Positions 10,727 through 20,900 of a DNA stretch of 64,000 nucleotides are shown here, piece by piece. The stretch lies in NCBI GenBank assembly GCA_036852015.1, contig JAANDG010000612.1, positions 22,228 to 86,227 of the forward strand, given 5' to 3'. The DNA is from Pelodera strongyloides. Its lineage: Eukaryota > Nematoda > Chromadorea > Rhabditida > Rhabditidae. The stretch's first letter is position 1. The number at the start of each line of letters is the position of its first letter. The notes under the pieces are model-generated. The model had not been told where the DNA came from and did no database searches. It saw nothing but the letters and a program-made list of their open reading frames with translations. The position numbers and the translations under genes were made by a program.

Positions 10727-13700
10727 ATGCAAACGACAGCTCGTCAAAGCGAGCGTTTGGAACAGTTTGTGAAGGAGAGGGGAGCTGATGTTGACACGCA
10801 AGACTACCTAGAGACGTTGTCTAACGTTGACGAAAGAGGTGCGACTTATTTTATTTTATAAAAATTTAAGAAAAGCTATTTGGTTTTGGGATTAAGTGAT
10901 TAAGCACAAAAAGTGAGTGAAACCTGTCGATGAGGTCAATTTGCTAATGTAAATTGTTTTAGTCGGCCACGCAATCATGTGCAGTGAGTATAGTAACGAG
11001 TTTGGTAGATTCTTAACAATTGCTAAAGAGACCGTTTTGAAACTAATCGTACGTGCATTATTTCAAGCCGAATACATTTTTTGTCGCTGATTTGTGTATT
11101 TAATTGCTCAAGCAACGCATATTATCAAGCGATTTTCAACTGTCAAAAATTACTTTCAACTTTTTGAATATAAATGTACAAAGTACCGCCGACAAGAACA
11201 CTAAAACGGAACATAAGAGCATAGCACAACATAGCGGTAGTAATAATACTCTACAACAAAAGAAACAACAACATCAATGTAGCGATCCTTTCAATTCAAG
11301 CACATACGCAAACACACATAAATAATAACACAACAAGTTGGGGTATTCAGGAACATTTCGCTCGCAACAACGTATTTATAAATCTTCTGGTCGGGACGTG
11401 AAGCCAGGTTGGTTCTGGTTCCCTTCGAGATGAAAACATAGCGGCAATAATCGGTATTATTTTGTAGAAACATGGCGCAAGATTTTGGAGATGGTGGATG
11501 ACTCTAGAGGACGTGACCCACCACAAGCAGGTACTGCTATGTGTACTTCTTAAGACCCTATTCTTGTTAGATATTAGGGTATGCCCAAGGTTTATAGTCT
11601 CTTTTGTTTGTAGCCTCTCACTTCTTTATCATACACAACAAATTGGTCTTTTCTTGATTCTTATTCCTCGTACCTCGCTCTTATCCGTTGAATATACGTT
11701 TGATTTGCTTGCTGAACCATATCGTTTTTTTTCAGCCAGAGGTGGACCACCACCAATGGGCCGTGGCGACCGTGATTCCCGCGGAATTTATGCTGAGCGC
11801 GATCCCCGCGCGGGGCTCCTTGATCGTGAGCCTCGCGGTGCCTACCCGCCGGATCGTGATATGCGCGGCGGCTTTCCCGATCGTGATCCACGTGGCGCAT
11901 ATGCGGATCGGGATCTTCGTGGTGGCTTCCCTGAGCGCGATCCTCGCGCGGGCTTCCCTGAGCACGATCCTCGCGCGGGCTTCCCTGAGCGCGATCCTCG
12001 CGGCGCTAGTGTTGGCTACCCAGATCCAGGCCCGCCTCCTCTTGACGACAATGTCGGTGCGGATGGCAAATTTGGATTCTTCAGAGCGGAACTGCCTTCT
12101 ATCGAGCCGAAAGTCGTCACAAGGTACGGTATTTGTTTATACGGGGTGCTCGATTCTTGGTGTCACAAAAGCCTAGAGAGCTAGGCTTGGAATTTGGGGA
12201 ACTGTGATGATTGATTAAAGGTAATGTGTCAACCTCTACGTAGATGTAGATGTAGATACGTTTGGATCCTTTATGTGGGCAGAGGAGCTCGCACTAGGTT
12301 CGAGGGCTGTGAGCATTTCATAATAAATTACCAACATCTACTTTTAGTGCAATGCTCAAGCACTGGCGCGCTGTGGAAGTAAGCGGTGGGCCAGCCCCTG
12401 CACGACCTGGGCTACTTGGAGGTCCTCCGCCGGATCGGTTAGTTCTTTTTGTTGTGGTCATTTTGGAGACGAAGTCGTGGTCAGAAAGGTTTATTTCTTT
12501 GTTTCTTAGGGAGCTGAGGCTGAACTCTATATGAACTCTGAAACTCTGACTTATTTCCATCTTCCGAATTAACTGTAGATTATTAACTGTCGATGTATGT
12601 GCTTCTTGAAACACGTCGAAATTGATCTCACTGTAAGCTTCCGGTTGATGTATTATGTTAGGCTGGGGTGTTTGTATAAAACATAGAGCCCTTACTTGGT
12701 CGCTGTGTGTTGGAGACTTGGTACCTTCATAGCGTTCTCGAATTCTTTATTCTTATTTTTTATTTACTCAACTGTTGTACTTCAGTATGGATCGTGAAAT
12801 GGGTGGTCCTATTGACTTTGGTCCCCCGGGTGGTCGAATGGATGATAGAAGAGACATGGACAGAAGGGGACCTTATCCTGGAGAAGACCCTTATGGCCCC
12901 CCTCGACCGCCCTTTGATGACCGTCGTGATGACTATAGAAGGGATGACCGACCTGGTCCTCCTCCATATGGCAGAGGCCACGAACCACCACGAGGAGCTG
13001 ATCCCAGGGATATGATGTACCCACCCGAACGACATCCATCGGATAGGTGAGATTTGCGATTTGCTCGGCCTCTTATTCCCGTCATTTATCCCAGTTGGTT
13101 GTGACCTCCCTTTACTCTGGTAGAATTGGATTATGTTTGCTAAGTTAACTTCACAGTAACTCCAGTCCAGGACGTGGACGGTTGCTTCATCTGGCTGATG
13201 TTTCCCTTAGAGCGTAGAGTGTAGGGAAGGGACCAGAGGCCGTATTCACCAACATGCAGGGAGCCTTTCTGGCCTCCCCAGGGAGCTAAAGCGTGCGTAG
13301 AGAGTGCGAGAGCAGAAGAGGTTCAGAGCGCTCGTGAGCGTGGGGGAGGGCTTCCTGTGTGTTGGTGAATATGGCCTCTGCCCTGCCCTGAAGTGTAGTT
13401 CGTTGGATTTCTTGGTTGTTGTTTTCAAAAAATGTTATCACAATTTTAGATACCCACCAAGAGAGGAGTTTGACCGTCGTCCGTATGATGGCTTTCCGGG
13501 TGGTCCTCCCGGATACCCTGATCGTGGACCGCCTCCAAGGGGTCCTGCTCCTTATGATGATAGAGATCGGTACGGCCCGAGGGATCCTTATCCACCACCT
13601 CCTGGCAGATTCCCAGACGAACCGTATGGAGGAGGAAGACTTTGGCCAGGGTGAGGCTTAGTCTTATTAACTTTCTGTCCTGTTTTTGAGGTTTGCGGGT

Positions 13701-13989
13701 TTGCGCTAGTGGTGAAATGTTGAAGTACGTAGTGTAGTATATTACGTTGTGTGCTGTATTTGTCTGGTGAGTGGTATTATTACACAAGACATTGTGTTTT
13801 TTTTCTATATAATTTATTTCTCCATAACACGCGGCCTCAAACGGAGTTCAGTTCTCTGTAGAGAAGGGAATATACCAATTTACCGTACATTTTGGCGAAA
13901 TAATTTTTCTGTTAATTATATGTGAAATGTTTTCTTTTAGGGATGATCGTCGGGAGCCACCTCGACGTAATGGTCCATGGGATCGGTAA
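10727..13989 (+). CDS. Arg/Asp/Gly/Pro-rich protein with tandem RDPRG repeats, family not recognised
   Basis: Exons: 10727-10838, 11468-11530, 11736-12123, 12348-12437, 12786-13046, 13450-13650, 13941-13989; phases join to 387 aa. The N-terminus (MQTTARQSERLEQFVKERG to about residue 58) is ordinary, probably helical, and includes LEMVDDSRGRDPPQ. Residues about 60-150 are imperfect 10-11-residue repeats of the type (D/E)RDPRGGFP encoded by GC-rich tandem DNA. A short globular-looking stretch follows (FGFFRAELPSIEPKVVT, then MLKHWRAVE), and then long Asp/Arg/Gly/Pro low-complexity sequence (PPYGRGHEPPRG, YPDRGPPPRGPAPYDDRDRY) ending RRNGPWDR. It resembles disordered RNP or nuclear-body proteins. 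It starts 360 bp after the RS/RGG gene, and the two have related composition. Exon 4 could end earlier at an internal GTAAGC. The next possible poly(A) signal is AATAAA at 14503. Confidence 0.75.
11785..12010 (+). repeat. Coding minisatellite, ~30-33-bp units
   Basis: Units contain GAGCGCGATCCTCGCG, GGCTTCCCTGAGC or variants of these. They encode alternating RDPRG/RDPRA and GFP/GAY segments in one exon. Confidence 0.8.
13234..13380. mobile_element. ~147-bp palindromic element, CAGAGGCCGTATTCACC family
   Basis: The ends are inverted copies: CAGAGGCCGTATTCACCAAC on the left and GTTGGTGAATATGGCCTCTG on the right. It lies in an intron of the RDPRG gene. A second copy is at 63625-63770. Confidence 0.8.
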
Positions 13990-14808
13990 CTTGGAGATTT
14001 TTCATATTTACTTTCCGACCGGCGCGGTACCCTTTGTTTCATTTTTTGTCGTCATTTTTTCTTGGGATCTCAAAAGATCTGTGTGAATTTTCTTAGTCTA
14101 TGGCAAAGTGGATGTAGTGCTGCAACTGTGTGGTGTATGATTTACTTGGGATTATTATTCTTGTATATTAATGTTCTGGTGGGCTCTAGCTCTTGTAGTA
14201 GATATTTTTGAATTGTTTCTAAAATTGTAAACAGAATAGGTGTTTGGCGTGATCATTGCTTTGCTTTCTTATTCTCTGGTGTAACATTGTCGACTTTTAA
14301 TTTATTGTTTTCCTTTTTTAGATTATCTACTTTTTTGTGTGTAAGTTGAGGTTTACTCGATAAGATTTTCTGCGTTGTCACAGTTTTACTGATAGTAATC
14401 CATGTTCTTCTTTTGTCTATTGAGGTTGTTTGGGTTTTACCATTTTAACGTTTCATAAGTAGCGTTATATGAAGTTTTGTTGTAATATTACTTGAAAAAC
14501 TGAATAAATGTGTTTTTATTTAAGAGACATGTTAAACTTGCTGTGCTTATGGGTTCGTACACCCCTGCTCATATATTTATAAATTTATCGTTTGTTTGTA
14601 AATTGTAGAGGTAGGGAGTTCTTATTTAATTATTTGTTCTCGCACTGCTGCCTTGTTACTTAATTTACTTAAAACGTCTACTATACTTCTGATCCTTATA
14701 TCGATGTCAAAGTCAGGGTTCTCGTTCTTGAGAAAACTTGAGTATGAGTGTATCGTTTATCTACATGTGTCTTATGCCTTTCAACTTCTTTAATAAGTAC
14801 TATTTAGG
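13990..14808 (+). other. 3' UTR and spacer before Mic10
   Basis: T-rich sequence with AATAAA at 14503-14508, then about 300 bp to the Mic10 start, where TATTTAG immediately precedes GATG. I see no coding sequence. Confidence 0.5.
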
Positions 14809-15906
14809 ATGGTGCGCAGCGAGGACGAACTGGGTCAGAAGATGGATCGGTGCTTTGCCGATTCCCTGTTGAAAGTGACCGGAGGAGTCGCCATCGGAAT
14901 AGTGGCCTCGGTCGCCTTCTTTAAGGTATGGGTACTTGTCATTGCCGTTTTAATGCTCATTGTACAGTATTGACGTGCTCCTGTGCGAGCACTACTGTGG
15001 CCGTATGGACGAACAGCGGGAACCTCCCTGGGTGGGAGAATCTGGCTCTGCATGTCACCGTTCGTTCGTGTGATCCCTCTCTTTCTCTCACCTCCCACTG
15101 GGAGGCTGGGAACCTCCCGGCACGTCCGTGCATACGGCCACTGCACCACTCTACCTTTTTCTTTCTCGTATATCGTTCATTTCGTAACATTATAACAACC
15201 CTTTTTCTTACTGGGTTTTCAAACAAATGGCCTTGCACCACTTCTTGGTGTAGACTTCGTTTTCCATGAGTCCTAAGAAATACCGTGCACTCTATAAAAG
15301 GGGGTTTGGACTGTCCTTTTTGTTACTTTGTATTTACAAGTTTCAACTTTATGACTTCTACAGTAGTACTGTTTAGGGTCGCACGTGGCCTATCTGGTTC
15401 GGTTCGGGAATAGGTCTTGGCACGGGCTGGTCGAACTGCAGACACGATTTGTCGGCACCACATCTACTGCATGGAAAGAAGGTTCCTGTGGGAACTGATG
15501 CTCAGGTTTGTGGCTTTTTGAATCATTTGTATTTTGTTCTACTCGTTGTAGCCCGTCGCTTCGTCCTACGACTGTACTCCAGTCTCCAGTGTGCTGTTGA
15601 CGTGTTGACGGAGAAGAGGTTTCCTTTTTCTTACGTGTATTGTTTTTTTTAGTTCTACTGTAGTTTGTAGTCATTGGGATATGGGCTGTTCGTTCTGTTG
15701 TATGTAGAAATTTCTCATTCGTGGAAGTTTGTTGCTGAGTCTTATATAGAAATCTCCTAGTGCCTCGCCTAGTGATAACTACCGTAATCGATGATCCAGG
15801 GAAACCTCGAGCTTGTTTTTGTTTTGTTTTGGAGACTGTTACCGAACACTTTTTTTTTCAGGGGAAGCCGACTTTCAACATTGTTGTGGAACAACAAAAG
15901 AAGTAG
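14809..15906 (+). CDS. Mic10, core MICOS subunit
   Basis: Mitochondrial inner-membrane protein that oligomerises and bends membrane at cristae junctions. Exons 14809-14925, 15377-15505 and 15862-15906 are all phase 0 and give 96 aa (human Mic10 is about 78). The N-terminus SEDELGQKMDRCFADSLLKV matches the family box. The first membrane segment (GGVAIGIVASVAFF) and the second with its glycine ladder (WFGSGIGLGTGW) form the family's hairpin, followed by SNCRHDLSAPHLLHGKKV. The C-terminal tail (GKPTFNIVVEQQKK) is longer than in mammals. TATTTAG lies one base before the start codon, a likely trans-splice acceptor. AATAAA at 15968 is a candidate poly(A) signal. Intron 1 holds a palindromic repeat (14990-15146). 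Confidence 0.95.
14990..15146. mobile_element. ~150-bp palindromic element, GTGGCCGTATG family
   Basis: The left end ACTGTGGCCGTATGGACG matches the inverted right end CGTCCGTGCATACGGCCACT. The interior is GGGAACCTCCC plus a CT-rich centre. A second copy is at 46858-47003. Confidence 0.8.
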
Positions 15907-16424
15907 AATCTCTTGCCGTAGCTAGGAATTAAGTATAAATAATATTTGCTGTCGATGATAAATTTCTAATAAACGGTGTACATATACTTGTAACTTGTGT
16001 TATTCTTTATCGAGACTGCATACACCATGTATTTATGTGAAATATTTATTTCATTGTGATAGGTTTTGTTTATAAACGAACACATTTGCGTGACGAACCC
16101 TCGGACGCTAACTGGGACGCCTTTGTGTTGTGAGTGTGAGTGATACTGCGTACGAGTATTAAGTGTTGAAGAAGCGAGCGCTGAGCTTGCACTATGGTCC
16201 TGACGTCATGGACAGTATATTGAATTAATAACTAACTACCGTGACTACCGATAGGCAGCCAAAGGGTAAATGAATAAATAAATCTTTTACGCCACAAGCG
16301 CATACACGTTTATTCTATTGGATTCAAAGTTCAGTTGTGATTACTTGTATGTGTTCAAAATGTATGCTGGCGACAACGTGGGACATGCAAGTGATAAGGT
16401 GTATTAATCGTATTCAGTTCAGTA
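15907..16424 (+). other. Spacer between Mic10 and GST kappa
   Basis: Contains AATAAA at 15968-15973 and a second TAAATGAATAAATAAATC stretch near 16265. GTTCAG precedes TAATGGG at the GST start. No gene seen. Confidence 0.5.
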
Positions 16425-19400
16425 ATGGGTAGGAAGACTACTGTAAACCTGTTCTACGATGTGATTTCACCGTATGCGTGGGTCAATTTTGAAGCATGGT
16501 TACGATATCAGAAGGTGAGTTTTCTAATGTTCATAGTTGTATCTAGTCTGTGATTGGATTGGAAAATGCGGATAATTGTTGGAGGGTGAACCGGCGGTCT
16601 GGGAGTGCTGTAGATTTGGCGTTAATGGGGTTTCCATTCCAAGTGTGCCAAAAATCGTGCATTTTCCTTCCAAGTATCAATTGCAAAATAGTGTGCCAAT
16701 CTACCGTAATTTTGCGTAAATTTGACACATCCGCACTATAGAAAACCCGCCATCAAAGCTATTTTTTAGTCGAACAATTGGTCCCGTGGCGATCGGTCGT
16801 AAAAACCGCCTTTAGATATTCTCGTGTAGTGCCAAGATACAGTAAATTTTTCGATACTTGGAAGGAAATCGGCCATACTTGGAAGTTGGAACCCCCATAA
16901 TTGATTAGCTAATTGCCACAAGTGAAGTTTGCATCTGCAACACTTTACAGACCTTTGAACTTTTGAACATGCTAAGTGGCTCACGGTGGTTTGAAATGTA
17001 TATGTGTTGCACGTCGTCTGTTTGTTTTTGCTAGTATGCTACCACAGGTCTGGCCTATCGATCTGAGACTCCGCCCCTTTTACCTGCCCGGTGTCTTCCA
17101 GGCATCAGGTAGGATTTCTGGTTTAAATCTAAATTTTGTATCTAGGGAACAGAATAAATTAGACTTCGTTCATATTACAGTACTCTATCGAAAACTACCG
17201 TAACCCTAATTGTCAACTATAATCGTGGTCTCGTCCTAAATCCGAACTTCCGAACCCTGTTCCATACAGTACACCGACGATGACTTACAAATAGCTCATG
17301 CTAATTGTAGGAGTGGAATATGGCGCTTGGCGTCCTCAATTAATTATTTGCTTGGAATGTGACCCAAGCATACTTATGTTTATGTACTTATTATTTATTA
17401 AGTAAAATTAAGTAATATTTTAGGCAATATCCCTCCAATATCTCTACCCAACAAAGATCTCTATCTGGCCAAGGACGTGGAGAGATTGAATAAGTACTGG
17501 GGCATGAATATGGTGTGGACCAAGGTTAGTATTTTTCTCTCTCTCTCTCTCCTTCTCTCTATTTCTCTCTCTCTCTCTCTCCCTTTCTTTGTTTCTCCTC
17601 CCCTCTCTACTTCCTCGCTGTCTCTTTGTTTCCGCTCTCTACTTCCTCGCTCTCTCTCTCTCTCTTTCTCTCTTTGTTCCCCCTCTCTACTTTCCGTTCT
17701 CTACGTCCTCTCTATCACTCTCTCTCTATCTCTCTCTCTCTATCTACCTCTCTCTCTCTCTCTCTCTCTTTCTCCTTGTGTCCCCTCTCTACTTCCCCTC
17801 TTCCTGTCTGTCACTCTATGTCTGCATTGTAAAGTAGAAACCGAATAAGCAGAAGCAGAGCACATACGGCTATGTTTCGAACACATGCCTGTCAGAAGAT
17901 GATATTGTCGCTCCATGGCCGGCAGGTAATCAGTCTGTCCGGCCACGTTGCCTTGTGTTCATGCATTCTACTTTTGTAGGAATTCCGGGCGATGACCCTC
18001 GCTCACTCGTCAGTCTATGCAATGCGGACACTTGCTGCAGTGCAGAAGCTGGAACCAGAGAAGGTTTGTCTTGCAATAAAAGTGCGGAATTGTTGCCGCG
18101 CTGCGTGTGGCTTAGCGTGAAGCGCTCTCTTGATGGGTATAATATATACACTTTTCATACCTAACTATAAAGTGTTATAGTCTTTTCATATTTGCAGCTG
18201 GTTCCTGCTTCCCGAGCATTCTGGGACCGAGTGTGGAGAGAAGGGAAACCGATCTTCTCCCCGGAGAATATTGAAGAGGTTAGATGTTCAGAGAAATCGG
18301 TCGAGGGTTCGATTCCTTGGAGCGACAATATTGAAAGCGCATCTTGAATATAAATTGGCGAATATGCATAAGCTAGCCATCCATGACCGTAATCCTACGC
18401 CTAGGTCTCTAAGCCTTCCTAGGAGGTTGTAAACGTTTAGATGATGTAGAAGCGCGCTCGATTCCCCTTAGCCGAAAGCATGAACTATAAGTAACCCAAT
18501 GTTTCCAGGTGGTTTCCAGCATTGAACTAAAGGATGCGAAGAAAATCATCGACTTTTCGAGATCGAAGGAGGGTAAGGAGCTGATTGTGAAAAACACACA
18601 GGAGGCTGTGGAGACAAAGGTTTGGAGAGAAAGGGAGAGAGGGAGGGAGAGAGAGGGGGGAGAGAGAAACAGAGAGGGAGGGAGAGAGAGAAACAGAGAG
18701 GGAGGGAGAGAGAGAAACAGAGAGGGAAAGGAAGCAAGGGGATAGAGATAGACAGGCTGTGAGAGCGAAAGAAATAGAAGGTTGGGAGTATGAGGGGCTG
18801 ACGAAGAGAGAAGAATACGGTAGTCCCTTGACTAGGCTATACAGTTACGTACTTTTAGTGCTTCGGAACCCCGTGGATGGTGATCCAAATGCCAGATAAC
18901 TCTGTGGAGACGTTCTTCGGTTCTGATAGAATGCATCTCGTTGCCCAGGTATTAAAATTATTCAGTATATCCGTTTGTAAGAGCAGACGCATACAACTCC
19001 GTATAGGTACAACGACGTGAAACTCCGCGCCATCGTCGCGCAGAAAAGCAGAGTGCGCCACAGGGGCGCGGCGCACCACTTCTAGGGTGCGCGGCGGGGG
19101 CGCCAGAGGCGCGGCGCACCACCTATAGGGTGCGCGGCGCTCCACCTCTAGGGTGCGCGGCGGGTGCGCCAGAGGCGCGGCGCACCACCTCTAGGTGCTC
19201 TAACACCATATGGCACACCCTTGGCGTACGTGCGGCGGCGCACTTGCTGCGCACCTGCCGCGCCTTCCCTAAATGGTGCTCAGGTGCGCCAAGTGAAATA
19301 GAACACCTGTGGCGCACACACGGCGCACCCTAGTTCACCGCGCACCAGCGGCGGCCGCTTATTTTGTGCGCGGCGATGGCGCGATGTTTCACCAATTAGA

Positions 19401-19546
19401 TTTCGGGCAAAGAATGGTGTTCTGCTCTTCTGCAGCATGTGTTTTGGAAACGTGTAGAATGTTTTAACAATGCCTGCATTTTCTTTCAGACTCTCGGATT
19501 TCCGTATCTCGGTCCACTAAAGGAACTATCGGATGTGAAGATTTGA
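16425..19546 (+). CDS. Glutathione S-transferase kappa (DsbA-like thioredoxin fold)
   Basis: Kappa-class GST, located in mitochondria and/or peroxisomes in known animals. Exons: 16425-16514, 17048-17108, 17424-17524, 17980-18063, 18198-18278, 18509-18619, 18859-18948, 19490-19546; 224 aa, against 226 in human GSTK1. The N-terminal strand and active-site turn read NLFYDVISPYAWVNFE, with the catalytic Ser of the SPY motif retained. LRLRPFYLPGVFQASG and PNKDLYLAKDVERL follow the family order. FGTPWMVI carries the cis-Pro, and GSDRMHLVAQTLGFPYLGP is the C-terminal glutathione-binding helix. TTCAG lies just before the ATG, a possible trans-splice site. Introns carry CT and AG simple repeats, two facing repeat fragments (16628-16912) and a GC-rich tandem repeat (19016-19380). 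Confidence 0.95.
16628..16912. repeat. Dispersed repeat pair, CCAAGTATCGAAAAATTTACC family
   Basis: Two facing segments contain GGGGTTTCCA ... CCTTCCAAGTATC and its near reverse complement (GATACTTGGAAGG ... GGAACCCCC). Related copies are at 30741-30858, 31175-31290 and 46622-46787. Confidence 0.65.
17529..17815 (+). repeat. CT-rich simple repeat in a GST kappa intron
   Basis: About 290 bp of interrupted (CT)n/(TC)n. The Ser/Leu-rich ORFs here are artefacts. Confidence 0.9.
18622..18735 (+). repeat. AG-rich simple repeat with ~28-bp units
   Basis: GAGAGAGAAACAGAGAGGGA is repeated three to four times immediately after the donor of exon 18509-18619. Confidence 0.85.
19016..19380. repeat. GC-rich, CpG-dense tandem and inverted repeat
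   Basis: Imperfect units contain GGTGCGCGGCG, GCGCCAGAGGCGCGGCGCAC and CACCTCTAGG. They are partly self-complementary and strikingly GC-rich against the AT-rich background. The repeat lies in the last GST kappa intron. Confidence 0.75.
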
Positions 19547-19944
19547 AATGTTTTTGAAAACGTGTCTTTTATCCTAGGAACCATTGTATAAATATTATTA
19601 TTATTTAATATTACGTGTTGTGTAGCGTGTTGCTCCTCCATATCGGATATCTTTCAATTGAACTGGTTGTTTTGAGCAATATACCTTTATTGTTCTTATC
19701 CTAGCGCAGCATATTTTCTTTGATGTGAGGCTTTGAGGTGTTCGGCGATTTCGCGGCCATTGTCTTTTCTCAACCTCTTGTTTGTCATCCGTAGGCGAAA
19801 ACGTAGACAAGGATTTTTTTTAAAATATACTTCATCATTGTTTGTGTCCATCCTTTACTTTTCAACTCTTCTTACAGGTCCCTTTGTAGCGATAGTTTTC
19901 ATTTTGTTTTCCTCGCCAAACAAACATTGTGCGGTTTGCAAGTA

Positions 19945-20078
19945 TGCTGAAAATTTACCGTATCTTGGCGAGATTTTTTTTTAATTTTCCATATTATATA
20001 TGCAGATTTCATACAGAAATACGGTAGTATTAACAGGATCACAGCGATTTTTTGGGATACTTGGAAACCCAAATAATG
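19945..20078 (+). repeat. Dispersed repeat, AAGTATGCTGAAAATTTACC family
   Basis: Starts AAGTATGCTGAAAATTTACC and ends CGATTTTTTGGGATACTTGG. Related copies are at 42975-43092 and, inverted, at 62950-63118. Confidence 0.7.
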
Positions 20079-20334
20079 TCGGAACAACCATGCAATTGGT
20101 GCAACCGTTGTCGTATTGGTTTTTATCGAAGGAGTGCTTTTACAGTAAGTTAACTGTTGGGTACGGTAGTTGTGTGAAGCCATGGAGTAGATTATTGTAA
20201 ACATGCAAGCAAACTTAATAGATATCACGGGGCGATTTTATTCACAAGGCCACGCAATTAGCGGGATGGCGATACATTGCGATAGTTATTTAGCATCCTT
20301 ATGCGCGCTATAACTGCGCGAGGTGTGCGCGAAC

Positions 20335-20756
20335 TTTAAAGGAGGAGGCTCACGAGAATGGAGTACTCAAATGGTTTCCTTTTATCAAAAGATGATGGTA
20401 TTAAATTCCGAAAGACATGCTTTACAAAGCACAAGCTTTTAATTTTAAGGAGTAAATCAATATAAAACTATGAAGTCTATAAAAATTTTGGATCGTAGTA
20501 AATAGTTGATTTCTATAGTGGGCATGCAAATTTTGTGCCGGCTTGCAAAATGACTTGTAAATTTGCATGCCCAGTATGGAAATCAACTATTTACTAAGAT
20601 CCAAAATTTTTATAGACTTCATAGTTTTATATTGATTTACTCCTTCCAATTAAAAGCTTTTGCTTTGTAAAGCATGTCTTTCGGAATTTAATACCATCAA
20701 CTTTCGATAAAAGGAAACCATTTGAGCACTTCATTCTCGTGAGCCTCCTCCTTTAA
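20335..20756. mobile_element. 422-bp near-perfect foldback element
   Basis: The left arm (TTTAAAGGAGGAGGCTCACG ... CAACTATTTACT region) is the reverse complement of the right arm. The centre is about 35 bp around GGGCATGCAAATTTTGTGCC. It lies upstream of the zinc-finger gene. I see no transposase. Confidence 0.9.
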
Positions 20757-20900
20757 TGAAAATTTGTTCGAACACGTGTGGCCCAAATTTTCCCGCGTTA
20801 ATATCAAGTGTGTTTCACCGACCAACTAATGATGTGTATATATCGGAAAGGCTATAGCTTTGGCATTTTGTGAGTACATCCAAAGACGATTCAGGCACAT

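Noticed and set aside
11498..12184. 228-aa open frame as one exon
   Set aside because: Its first ~75 codons cross an intron; the true exon starts at 11736 after TTTTTTTTCAG.
17477..17848. Ser/Leu-rich 123-aa open frame
   Set aside because: Only the first part is the GST kappa exon; the rest is a CT simple repeat in the intron.
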